Source: an uncultured Holophagales bacterium
GTDB taxonomy: Bacteria > Acidobacteriota > Thermoanaerobaculia > UBA5066
NCBI GenBank assembly: GCA_937864895.1
Contig: CALMDF010000155.1
Coordinates: 1 to 10,795, forward strand
Direction: 5' to 3'
Length of the DNA stretch: 10,795 nucleotides
Shown here piece by piece: positions 1 through 8,969 of this stretch. Under the pieces are notes generated by a model. The model was given only the letters and a program-made list of their open reading frames with translations. It was not told the origin of the DNA and did no database searches. The stretch's first letter is position 1. The number at the start of each line of letters is the position of its first letter. The position numbers and the translations under genes were made by a program.

Positions 1-731
1 GCCCCGGCAGGACGCACCCGAGGCAGACGCCGAAGCCGCAGGCCATCTCCGACTCGAGCGCGAAGGAGCCCTCGACGCCGGCGGTCTCGAGGATTCCGGC
101 GAGCGTCCGGAACATCGGCGTCGGGCCGCAGGCGAAGACCCGCCGGTAGCTCGTCCCCGCTTCGAGCGCGGCGGCGAGGATGTCGGTGACGCGGCCCTTT
201 TTCCCGAGGGAGCCGTCGTCCGTCGCGTAGCGGCAGCGGTGGGCGCCGAGGAATCGTTCGAAGTCCGGCCGCTTCAGGACTTCGCTCTCGTTCCTTCCGC
301 CGTAGAAGAGGTCGGCGGGAATCCCCCTCTCGGCGAGGCGGCGCGAGAGGAGGACGAGGGGAGCGAGGCCGATCCCCCCGGCCACGAGCGCGACCCGGTC
401 CGACTGCTTCAGGTCCTCCATCGGGAACGGCACCCCGAGCGGCCCGAGGACCGGGATCGGCGTCCCTTCCGCGAAGCGCCCGAGAGCCTCCGTTCCGACG
501 CCGACGGCCCTCACGACGAGCTCGAAGCCGGGAACGCCGGCCACCGTCGCCACGTCCGCGACGGAGAAGGCGCGGCGGAGGTAGGGCCTCAGGCCGTCGC
601 CGGCCTGGATCATGACGAACTGCCCCGGCTTCGCTGCCGCGGCGATCGAGCCGGCCTGCAGGAAGACGGAGAAATGGGCCGCGTCGTAGCGGACGGTGCG
701 GAGGATGCGGAGAGCTTCGTTGACCACCATG
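1..731 (-). CDS. pyrK: Dihydroorotate dehydrogenase electron-transfer (FAD/2Fe-2S) subunit PyrK, partial at C-terminus
   Basis: The reading frame is open from ATG at 731 down to the window edge, giving 243 residues; the end is missing. PyrK passes electrons from dihydroorotate dehydrogenase (PyrD type B) to NAD in pyrimidine synthesis. Visible motifs in order: an FAD-binding segment LRRAFSV near residues 51-57, GGIGLAPL near 118-125 typical of the nucleotide-binding half, ACGPTPM near 200-206, and a [2Fe-2S] loop CGFGVCLGC at 231-239 with three cysteines. The fourth expected cysteine lies beyond the edge. An in-frame TAA about ten codons upstream leaves ATG 731 as the only reasonable start; no strong Shine-Dalgarno is seen. 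It is divergent from the next gene with 31 bp between starts. pyrD would be expected just beyond the left edge. Other members of the ferredoxin-reductase family are possible, but the cysteine loop and overall order favour PyrK. Confidence 0.88.
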
Positions 732-762
732 CGGAAGACGGCGAGACTCGCGGTCGCGGATT

Positions 763-2457
763 ATGAGCGAGGCCCTCCGGCGCGGCCACCCCGCGCTTCT
801 CGGTGCGATCGCGGGCGTCGCGCTCGGCGACGTCCTCCTGGCCCTGAACCCGCACCTCCTCGCCCCGGCGCCGCTCCTGCGCGTCCTCGCCGGGTGCGCC
901 CTCTTCGGGGCGCTCGCGCTCGCCCCGTTCGGCCTGCTCGTCAAGGAGCCCGGCACTCCGTCCCCGGGCTTCTGGGGGGCCGCCACCCTCCTCCTCCTCC
1001 TCCTCGCCGGCTTCGCCGAGGTCGAGCGACGCACCTACTACACGTTTCTCGGGAACGGCACCCGGCGGCTCCTCGTCGGGGTCGCTCTCGTCGGCGCCGC
1101 CTCGGCGCTCGCGCTCCTCCTTGCCGCCCGCGTACGGCCCAAGGGCCGGAACGCGGCGCTGGTCCTCTTCGGGCCGCTGGCCCTCCTCTCGGCCGTCCCC
1201 CTCCTGGCCCGCCGCGGCCCGGAGCGCGCGGCCCTGGCCCCGGAGCGGGCGATCCCGAGGACGGCGACCCGGAGCCTCCTCGTCATCGGTCTCGAGGGGG
1301 TCTCCTGGGACCTCCTCTCCCGCGCCGTCTCCGAGGGGACGCTCCCCGTCTTCGCCCGACTCCTCGACGAGGGAGCGGGGGGGCCCCTCGGGACGCTCGT
1401 GCCTCACGATCGGGCGGCCCTCTGGACCACGGTGGCGACGGGGAAGCTCCCGAGAAAGCACGGCGTCGTCACCGGGAGGTCGATGGAGACCCCTCTCGGG
1501 GTCCTCCGCCTCCTCCCGCGCCTCCCCGGCTTCACCGGGCCGATCCGGCCCTTCCCGGTCCGGGAGGTCCCCGACGACGAGTCCCCCCGGCGGAGCCTCG
1601 CGTTCTGGGAGATCCTCGCCGCGCGCCGGCACGAGGCCGCCGTCCTCGGCTGGCCCGCGGCGAGCCCGCCGCGCCCGGGTCTCGTCCTCTGGGCGACGGA
1701 GGAGTTCTTCGCCGCCGACGAGGACGACCCCACCGACGGCGACGCGCTCCCGGCCGAGGCCGCGGCGCGGGCGAGGCTCCTGCGCCTCGGCGCGGCGAAC
1801 CTCGACCGGCCCCTCGTCCGTTCGCTCGAGCCCGGAGCGATCCCCGACGAAACGAAACGCCTGGCCGGGTCCGCCGCGGGCGCCGCCCGGGACCTCGGCA
1901 TCGCGGGGGCGACTCTCGCCGCGGTCCCGACGGGTTCCGGAAACGTCTCGGCGCTCGTCCTCTCCGGTCTCGCGGGGCCCGCGCGGGTCTACGGGCCCGC
2001 GGCCGAGCCCCGGCGGTACTTCGGCAGGCCCGAGGGAGACGTCGAGACCCGGGAGAAGGCGCTCCTCGCGTACTACCGGTTCCTCGACGACACGATCGGC
2101 GACCTCCTCGAGCGGGAAGGACGCGACCGGACGATCTGCGTCTTCTCGCCCGTCGGGTTCGGGCCCGCTCCCCTCCTGTCCGGGCTCGTGGACCTCCTCA
2201 GGGGCCGCGCGCCGGCCGCCTCTCCCGCCGCCGGCGCCGACGGGTTCCTCGTCCTGTGGGGATCGGGGATCCGGTCCGACGTGAGGCTCACCTCGGCCGA
2301 GGTCGTCGACCTCGCACCCACGCTCCTCGCCCTGGCCGGCGAGTCGATCGCGCGCGACATGGACGGCCGCGTCCTCGCCGAGGCGTTCGACGAGAGGTTC
2401 GCCCAGGGGACGAGCATCCCGGTCGTCACGACCTTCGAGCCGGACGGGCCGCAGTGA
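763..2457 (+). CDS. Membrane-anchored alkaline phosphatase/type I phosphodiesterase superfamily protein, probably catalytically inactive
   Basis: The protein has 564 residues. The N-terminal third holds about five hydrophobic segments (near 10-28, 38-60, 69-85, 102-122, 131-148). From about 168 comes a domain with the order of the type I phosphodiesterase/nucleotide pyrophosphatase family: VIGLEGVSWD (174-183), WTTVATGKLPRKHGV (221-235), YYRFLDDTIGDLL (437-449), FSPVGFGP (461-468), GADGFLVLWGSGI (491-503) and VVDLAPTLLALAG (514-526). In active relatives these blocks carry GLDG, a Ser/Thr nucleophile, D...H, SDHG and a late His. Here the aligned residues are E178, R217, A404/R408, P463/V464 and A490, so binding of two metal ions looks impossible. 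The fold assignment is firm and inactivity is inferred from hand alignment. The gene is coupled to the following glycosyltransferase by a GTGA overlap. No clear ribosome site precedes ATG 763. The active domain probably faces the periplasm. Confidence 0.82.
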   Translation: MSEALRRGHPALLGAIAGVALGDVLLALNPHLLAPAPLLRVLAGCALFGALALAPFGLLVKEPGTPSPGFWGAATLLLLLLAGFAEVERRTYYTFLGNGTRRLLVGVALVGAASALALLLAARVRPKGRNAALVLFGPLALLSAVPLLARRGPERAALAPERAIPRTATRSLLVIGLEGVSWDLLSRAVSEGTLPVFARLLDEGAGGPLGTLVPHDRAALWTTVATGKLPRKHGVVTGRSMETPLGVLRLLPRLPGFTGPIRPFPVREVPDDESPRRSLAFWEILAARRHEAAVLGWPAASPPRPGLVLWATEEFFAADEDDPTDGDALPAEAAARARLLRLGAANLDRPLVRSLEPGAIPDETKRLAGSAAGAARDLGIAGATLAAVPTGSGNVSALVLSGLAGPARVYGPAAEPRRYFGRPEGDVETREKALLAYYRFLDDTIGDLLEREGRDRTICVFSPVGFGPAPLLSGLVDLLRGRAPAASPAAGADGFLVLWGSGIRSDVRLTSAEVVDLAPTLLALAGESIARDMDGRVLAEAFDERFAQGTSIPVVTTFEPDGPQ

Positions 2458-4286
2458 CGGCCGCCCGCCGCACGGCGGCCGCCGTCCTCCTCCTCCTCGC
2501 CCTCGGGTGCGCCCTGCGCCTCGTGAACTGGCGCGGAGCCCCTCCGGGACCCTGGGTCGACGAGGCGCTCGCCCTCCGCGCGGCCCGGGCCGCCGCGGCG
2601 GGCAGCGCGCCCCTCGTCGGGACCTCGCCCCTCCAGCCGCCCGACGCCGGGTTCGTGAACTCCTGGCTCACGAACCCCTCGCTCCTCGCCCTGTCCGCGA
2701 TCGACCGGGCCGCCGGCGGCGGAATCGCCTCCGTCAGGGCCATGTCGATCCTTCCCGCCCTCGTCCTCCTCTTCGCCCTCGTGGCGCTCGCGGCCGAGGC
2801 GACGGACCGCCGTCCCTTTCCGCTCCTCGTCGCGAGCCTCCTCGGCGCCTCGTCGTCCTGGCTCCTCGTCACGGGCCGCTGGGGATGGAACGCCGTCGCC
2901 ACCTCCGCGGTCGCGACCCTCGCCGCCTGGCTCGCCCTGCGTGCCTTGCGGACGGGCTCCGTCCCGTCGGCCGTCCTCTCGGGCGGGCTCCTCGGCGCCT
3001 CCTTCTGGGGCTACGTCGCTGCCTGGGCGCTCCTCCCGCTCCCTCCGCTCGTCCTCGGCGCCGCCCTCCTCGCGCGCGACGGGAGCGCGGGCGCCCGGCT
3101 CCGCGTCCGGGTCGCGGCAGCGGGGCTCGCCGCCTTCCTCCTCGTCCTCGCACCCCTCGCCCTCCACTATGCGGCCCACCCCCAGCGCGCCTTCGCGAGG
3201 ACGAGCGAGCTCTCCGCCGCGCGCGAGGGGGCCGGTGGCGTCCTCCCCGCCCTCGGCCGGAACGCGGCCGCCTACGCGAGGCTCTTCGCGGTCGGGGGCG
3301 ACCCGAACGAAAGGCACGGTGACCCGTCCCGGCCGCCCCTCCCGGTCGCGGTCACGGGCCTCGCGCTCCTCGCGGCCGCGGACGGCTTTCGCCGTCCCGG
3401 GGCCGCTCGCCTGCTCGCGGCCGCCGCGGGGCTCTACCTCGGAGCCGCCCTCCTCGCCGTGGAAGGGTCCGCGAACGCCTACCGCGCCGTCCATGCCGCG
3501 CCGTTCCTCGTCGTCCTCGCCGCGCTCGGCGCCGAGCGGCTCGCCGGGCTCCCCGGCGCGGCGCGCCGCACCCTCGCGACCGCGACCCTCTCCGTCGTCC
3601 TCCTCGCCTCGTCGGCGCTCGACGCCGCGGGCTTCCTCCGGTGGCTCTCGTCTCCCCGTCTCTACGGCGCCTTCGGCGGGCCCGAACGGGACCTCGCCGA
3701 CGCCGTCGCCGCCGAGCTCGCGGCCGGGGGGCCGGCGGATGTTCTCCTCGGGCCCGGGGCGGCGCGGAACACCTTCGTCGTCGACGCCCTCCTCCAGGAC
3801 CCGCGGAGCCCGGCGCCCGCGATCCGGCAGGGCCCCGGTCCGGCGGCCCTGCGCTGGGTCCCCTCGCGCGACGTCCTCTTCGCGGACGAGACGACGGCGG
3901 AGGCGGTCGCCGCCGCCCGCGAGCTCGGCGCGTCGGCGGTCGCCGCCGGTGGCGCGCTCGCCGGCCGTCCCGGCTGGAGCCTCTGGCGCGTCCCCGGGGC
4001 GCAGGCGGCGGCCGCGGGGAGGGCCGTTCTCGACCGCTTCCCGCTCGTCCCCGCCCGCGCGAACGGGAACTTCGAGGTTTCCGAGGAAGGGCTCTTCACG
4101 TTCGCGAGCCGGGGCGGCCTCGAGGCGACTCTCGACGGTGGCGTCGTCTTCGACGCGTCCCGCCCGGCCGGCGCGCTGACGGCGCGCCTTTCGCCGGGGC
4201 GCCACGAGCTCTCGGTCCGCCGCCTCGCGCCGGGGGCGTCCCTTCGCGTCACCGGGCCGGACGGGTTCGTCCTCCCGGCCCCCTGA
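2454..4286 (+). CDS. GT-C fold membrane glycosyltransferase (GT39/ArnT-like) with C-terminal beta domain
   Basis: GTG 2454 gives 610 residues and overlaps the previous stop by four bases (GTGA), so translation is probably coupled; the frame is open further upstream but that part is only a shadow of the preceding gene. TM1 (about 7-23) is followed by PPGPWVDEA (30-38), whose Asp-Glu pair matches the first-loop catalytic motif of polyprenyl-phosphate-sugar-dependent GT-C enzymes. SVRAMSILPA (93-102) matches the conserved Arg-containing turn before the next helix. About ten hydrophobic helices follow up to residue 392. The remaining 220 residues are soluble; 536-600 is beta-rich (GNFEVSEEGLFTF, LDGGVVFD, LSPGRHELSVRRL) and resembles the second half of a PA14-like sugar-binding fold. 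The likely role is transfer of a sugar from a lipid carrier to an envelope glycan, lipid or protein; the substrate cannot be read from sequence. Confidence 0.8.
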   Translation: MTAARRTAAAVLLLLALGCALRLVNWRGAPPGPWVDEALALRAARAAAAGSAPLVGTSPLQPPDAGFVNSWLTNPSLLALSAIDRAAGGGIASVRAMSILPALVLLFALVALAAEATDRRPFPLLVASLLGASSSWLLVTGRWGWNAVATSAVATLAAWLALRALRTGSVPSAVLSGGLLGASFWGYVAAWALLPLPPLVLGAALLARDGSAGARLRVRVAAAGLAAFLLVLAPLALHYAAHPQRAFARTSELSAAREGAGGVLPALGRNAAAYARLFAVGGDPNERHGDPSRPPLPVAVTGLALLAAADGFRRPGAARLLAAAAGLYLGAALLAVEGSANAYRAVHAAPFLVVLAALGAERLAGLPGAARRTLATATLSVVLLASSALDAAGFLRWLSSPRLYGAFGGPERDLADAVAAELAAGGPADVLLGPGAARNTFVVDALLQDPRSPAPAIRQGPGPAALRWVPSRDVLFADETTAEAVAAARELGASAVAAGGALAGRPGWSLWRVPGAQAAAAGRAVLDRFPLVPARANGNFEVSEEGLFTFASRGGLEATLDGGVVFDASRPAGALTARLSPGRHELSVRRLAPGASLRVTGPDGFVLPAP

Positions 4287-4289
4287 CCG

Positions 4290-5216
4290 CTATTCGGCGA
4301 GCGCCCTGCGGAGCGTCTCGTGGAAGAGGCGCGGGGCTTCCAGGGGCGCGTCGTGCCCCGTCCCGCGGACGACGAAAAGCCGCCCGCCGGGGACCTTCGC
4401 GAAGGCCGTCCGCGCGTCGGCGAGGAGGCAGATCTCGTCCTCGGAGCCGTGGATGAAGACGGTCCCGGCAGGGAGCCCGGCCTCGCGGCCCCGAAGGCCG
4501 TCCCGCTCGTTCAGGGCCGCGACGCTCGCGACGACGTTCTCCTTGCGGTACTGCCGCCCGAGGGCGTCGACGAGGAAGCCCGCGGCGGGAAACGGCTTCC
4601 TGAAGAAGAGAAGGTCGTAGAGCCGGCGCGCGCCGGCCCGGTCGCCGGGGGAGAGGCTCCGGCGGAGCGTCGCCTCGGCCGCCGGGTCGGGCTTCGTGAA
4701 CCCCGCCGCGTCGACGAGGACGAGCCGGCGGACGCGATGCGGCTCGGCGAGGGCGAAGGCGCCGGCCGTCCAGCCGCCGAGTGAGTGGCCGACGAGGTCG
4801 ACCCTCCCGACGCGCAGGGCGTCGAGGAGCGCCGAGACGGCGGCGACGCGCCCGGGGATCCCCCAGCCGCTCGCGGCGGACGGCTCGTCGCTCCGTCCCG
4901 ACCCGGGGGCGTCGGGGACGATCACGGTCCGGCCGCTTCTCGAGAGGTCGAGCGCGGTCTCGATCCAGTAGTGCGACGCGGCGCCGAGCCCGTGGAGGAG
5001 GACGACCGGGACCTCGGCCGAGCGGGGCCCGAGCTCGAAGGCGTGGAGGCGGGAGCCGTCCGGACCCGGGACGAACGTCGAGTTCGCGCCGGCGAGGCGG
5101 TAGGCGAGCCCCCCGGCGCCCTCGAGGAGGCCGATCGGATCGGCGAAGAAGGCGCCCGCCCCGAACGCCAGGAGGAAGAGGACGGCCAGGGCGAGGGCCG
5201 GGAGCGCCCGCCTCAC
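4290..5216 (-). CDS. Alpha/beta hydrolase, membrane-anchored
   Basis: The protein has 308 residues and starts at GTG 5216, one base after the TGA of the upstream E1 gene, so the two are co-transcribed. Residues 4-23 form a hydrophobic N-terminal helix, likely a signal anchor placing the enzyme on the outer face of the inner membrane. The alpha/beta hydrolase order is complete: oxyanion loop HGLG (75-78), PDAPGSGRSD (101-110), nucleophile elbow GHSLGG with Ser145, acid Asp260 in HGSEDE, and His288 in GTGHDAPLEAP. The lid region (about 183-240) contains RRLYDLLFF, common in esterase/MhpC-like members. The substrate is unknown. The family also includes the catalytic half of AcoC, the acetoin dehydrogenase E2, but no lipoyl domain is present here. 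It converges with the glycosyltransferase with just three bases between stop codons. Confidence 0.88.
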   Translation of the reverse strand: MRRALPALALAVLFLLAFGAGAFFADPIGLLEGAGGLAYRLAGANSTFVPGPDGSRLHAFELGPRSAEVPVVLLHGLGAASHYWIETALDLSRSGRTVIVPDAPGSGRSDEPSAASGWGIPGRVAAVSALLDALRVGRVDLVGHSLGGWTAGAFALAEPHRVRRLVLVDAAGFTKPDPAAEATLRRSLSPGDRAGARRLYDLLFFRKPFPAAGFLVDALGRQYRKENVVASVAALNERDGLRGREAGLPAGTVFIHGSEDEICLLADARTAFAKVPGGRLFVVRGTGHDAPLEAPRLFHETLRRALAE

Positions 5217-5217
5217 T

Positions 5218-7353
5218 TCAGTACGCGAGGAGGTCCCTGAGCGCGGCTTCGATGTCCGCGCTCTGCGGGAGCGTCGCGTCCTCCAGCTGCGGCGCGTAGC
5301 CGCAGAAGACGTCCTTCGCCCCGAGGCGCCGCACCGGCGCGTCGAGCTGCTCGAAGAGCTCGTCGGCCGCCCGCGCGGCCACCTCCGCCCCGAAGCCGTG
5401 CGCCTGCCAGTCCTCGTGGACGACGAGGAGGCGGTTCGTCCGCTTCACGCTCTCGGCGATCGCGTCGAAGTCGTACGGGGCAAGCGTCCGAAGGTCGATC
5501 ACCTCGACCTCCTTCCCCGAGTCCTCGGCGATCTTCCGAGCCGCCACGAGGCTCCGGAAGACCGTCGCGCCGTACGTCACGAGCGTCGCGTCCTTCCCCG
5601 GCCGGACGGTCTTCGCCTTGCCGAAGGGCACCATGAAGTCGGGCCCGGGGTACTGGCCCTTGTTGTGGGTCTGGCGGTAGAGGTGCTTGTGCTCGAGGAA
5701 GAGGACCGGGTCGTCGCACCGGATCGCGGTGCGCAGGAGTCCGTTCGCGTCGAGGGCATTCGACGGGAAGGCGACGCGCAGTCCGGGGATGTGCGCGAAC
5801 GCGACCTCGCCCGACTGCGAGTGGTACGGGCCGCCCCCGGTCAGGTAGCCGCCGATGGCGACGCGGACGACGACGGGGCACTTCCACGTGCCGCCGGAGC
5901 GCCAGCGCACGGTGGCCAGCTCGTCGCGCAGCTGCTGCATGGCGGGCCAGATGTAGTCGAAGAACTGGATCTCGACGACGGGCTTGAGCCCGCGCGCGGC
6001 CCAGCCGAGAGCCGTCCCGACGATCGTCGCCTCGGCGAGCGGCGAGTTGAAGACCCGGTCGCCGCCGAAGGCCTTCTGCAGGCCCGCGGTCACCTTGAAG
6101 ACCCCGCCCTTCCCCTTGCACTCGGCGAGGACCTCGGCGCGGGTGGCGTCGGCCACGTCCTCGCCGAAGACGACGATGCGCCCGTCGCGCCGCATCTCGT
6201 CCTTCAGGGCGGCGTTGATGAGGTCGACCATGGTCGTCGGGCTGCCGGAGAACGCCGGGGACGCCTCGGTGTCGAAGGCCGGCGACGTCGGGTCGACGTC
6301 GGGGGAGGTGACGTTCGAGAGGAGCTCGCCGGCTCCGGGTTGCGGGCTCGCGACGGCCTCGTCCGCCGCGGCACTCACCTCGGCGTCGACCTCGGCCTTC
6401 AGCGTCGCGAGCGCGGCGGCGTCGAGGATCCCGTGCTCGAGGAGGAGAGCCTCCATCCGGACGACGGGGTCGAGCCCGGCGTCCTTCTTCCGCTCGTCTT
6501 CCGTGCGGTAGAGCCGGTCGTCGTCGGAGAGGGAGTGCGAGTAGGGGCGGATGACGTGGGCGTGGACGAGGGCCGGCCCCTTGCGCTCGCGGCAGTAGGC
6601 GAAGGCCCACTGCAGCGCGTCGTAGGAGGCGAGGAAGTCGCAGCCGTCCGTCTCGGCCAGGAAGAGCCCGGGGAAGCCGCGGACGACCTTCGAGATCGAC
6701 CCGCCCGGCGTGTTCACCTCGACCGGGGTCGAGATGGCGAGCTTGTTGTCCTCGACGAGGAAGAGGACCGGAAGCTTGCGCGTGCAGGCGACGTTCAGCG
6801 CCTCCCAGAACTCGCCCTCGGAAGTGGCGCCGTCGCCGATCGTCACGACCGAGACCTCGTCCCGGGCGAAGCCGGAGGTGGCCGCGAGGAAGCCCTTCGA
6901 GGCGGGGCGGGAGAGATAGAGGCCCGCCTCGGCAACGCCGACGCCCGGGAGGCACTCGGAACCCGTGGGGGAGGACGTCGTGAAGACGTTGAGGCGCCTC
7001 GAGCCCCAGTGCGACGGCATCTGCCGGCCGGCGGAGGCCTCCGAGGCCTTCGCGCCGACGGCGGTGAGGAACATCTCGAGGGGCGTCACGCCCAGGCCGA
7101 GGCAGAGCGCGCGGTCCCGGTAGTAGGGGAAGAGCCAGTCGGACCCCGGGTTCATCAGCAGGGCGGCGGCGGTCTGGACGGCCTCGTGCCCGGCGCCGCT
7201 GATCTGGAAGAAGATCCGGTTCTGCCGCTTGAGCTGGATCTCCTTGTCGTCGATCCGCCGGGACGTGTAGGCGATCCGGAACGCCCGGACGAGGTCGTCG
7301 GGCGACAGGCCGTGGAACGGCATCGGGGAAGCGGGAGTGTCTTCGGTCGCCAT
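5218..7353 (-). CDS. 2-oxoacid dehydrogenase E1 component, fused alpha and beta subunits (thiamine diphosphate dependent)
   Basis: This enzyme decarboxylates a 2-oxoacid and passes the acyl group to a lipoylated E2. Residues 1 to about 335 are the alpha half: GAGHEA (54-59), [15 protein letters not shown] (129-143), the ThDP motif from GDG (173-175) to N203, and a loop with [13 protein letters not shown] (272-284). A linker rich in Ala/Ser/Pro (about 328-370) leads to the beta half: FGEDVA (396-401) with the catalytic-type Glu, [17 protein letters not shown] (434-450), [11 protein letters not shown] (506-516) with an active-site-type His, and a transketolase C-terminal domain from about 585. 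The fusion architecture is known for branched-chain-type E1 proteins in several phyla, so 2-oxoisovalerate is a reasonable substrate guess. ATG 7353 was chosen over ATG 7359 because GAGG sits 6 nt before the former but abuts the latter. No E2 or E3 gene is in view. Confidence 0.9.
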   Translation of the reverse strand: MATEDTPASPMPFHGLSPDDLVRAFRIAYTSRRIDDKEIQLKRQNRIFFQISGAGHEAVQTAAALLMNPGSDWLFPYYRDRALCLGLGVTPLEMFLTAVGAKASEASAGRQMPSHWGSRRLNVFTTSSPTGSECLPGVGVAEAGLYLSRPASKGFLAATSGFARDEVSVVTIGDGATSEGEFWEALNVACTRKLPVLFLVEDNKLAISTPVEVNTPGGSISKVVRGFPGLFLAETDGCDFLASYDALQWAFAYCRERKGPALVHAHVIRPYSHSLSDDDRLYRTEDERKKDAGLDPVVRMEALLLEHGILDAAALATLKAEVDAEVSAAADEAVASPQPGAGELLSNVTSPDVDPTSPAFDTEASPAFSGSPTTMVDLINAALKDEMRRDGRIVVFGEDVADATRAEVLAECKGKGGVFKVTAGLQKAFGGDRVFNSPLAEATIVGTALGWAARGLKPVVEIQFFDYIWPAMQQLRDELATVRWRSGGTWKCPVVVRVAIGGYLTGGGPYHSQSGEVAFAHIPGLRVAFPSNALDANGLLRTAIRCDDPVLFLEHKHLYRQTHNKGQYPGPDFMVPFGKAKTVRPGKDATLVTYGATVFRSLVAARKIAEDSGKEVEVIDLRTLAPYDFDAIAESVKRTNRLLVVHEDWQAHGFGAEVAARAADELFEQLDAPVRRLGAKDVFCGYAPQLEDATLPQSADIEAALRDLLAY

Positions 7354-7359
7354 CGGCAT

Positions 7360-7363
7360 CCTC
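7360..7363 (-). promoter_or_regulatory. Ribosome binding site for the fused E1 gene
   Basis: On the minus strand GAGG is followed by ATGCCG and then ATG at 7353. The 6-nt spacing suits initiation at 7353 rather than at the ATG at 7359, which directly abuts the GAGG. Confidence 0.5.
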
Positions 7364-7380
7364 GGGTCTGGGAAAGGGTT

Positions 7381-7396
7381 CGGGGCGGCCGCCCCG
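7381..7396. repeat. Perfect 16-bp GC palindrome in the E1 leader
   Basis: The 16 bases are exactly self-complementary (cggggcgg followed by ccgccccg). They lie in the 103-bp gap between the response regulator stop and the E1 start, 28 bp before the E1 ATG. No T-run follows on either strand, so this is not a classic intrinsic terminator. It could be an operator or an RNA hairpin, or simply reflect local high GC. Confidence 0.45.
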
Positions 7397-7456
7397 GGAG
7401 GGAGGGGAGAGTAGCAGAGCGCCCCGGGCCACCCGCAGGGGCGGAGGCGGGCGCCT

Positions 7457-8899
<1,443 letters not shown>

Positions 8900-8914
8900 A
8901 GGGGGTTGCAAAGT

Positions 8915-8920
8915 CTAATA
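8915..8920 (-). promoter_or_regulatory. Possible -10 element upstream of the response regulator
   Basis: The minus strand reads TATTAG in an otherwise GC-rich 70-bp gap, 15 bp before ATG 8899. No good -35 is present at the usual spacing and no Shine-Dalgarno precedes the ATG, so a short-leader or leaderless transcript is possible. Weak evidence. Confidence 0.25.
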
Positions 8921-8969
8921 CAGGGGAAGCCGGTGGCGGTCTGCCCGAATGGGAAGGCCCGGGAAGGGG

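Noticed and set aside
732..762. Divergent promoter between pyrK and the phosphatase-fold gene
   Set aside because: A TTGACC-like hexamer at 721-726 has no -10 at workable spacing; the 31-bp gap gives nothing that can be supported.
981..1005. CTC triplet run resembling a short tandem repeat
   Set aside because: It encodes a leucine run in a membrane helix with the usual CTC codon of this genome.
696..2453. Open plus-strand frame running into the glycosyltransferase, which would make a 1196-residue protein
   Set aside because: The upstream part is Arg/Pro-rich low-complexity sequence out of frame with the recognisable phosphatase-fold protein. Recognisable protein begins at GTG 2454.
2073..4205. 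Long minus-strand open frame across the glycosyltransferase (710 codons)
   Set aside because: Composition is Arg/Gly/Glu-rich with no motif; in GC-rich DNA antisense frames stay open by chance.
5213..7432. Second minus-strand frame across the E1 gene
   Set aside because: Frame-shifted Arg/Pro-rich shadow; the motifs of E1 are all in the other frame.
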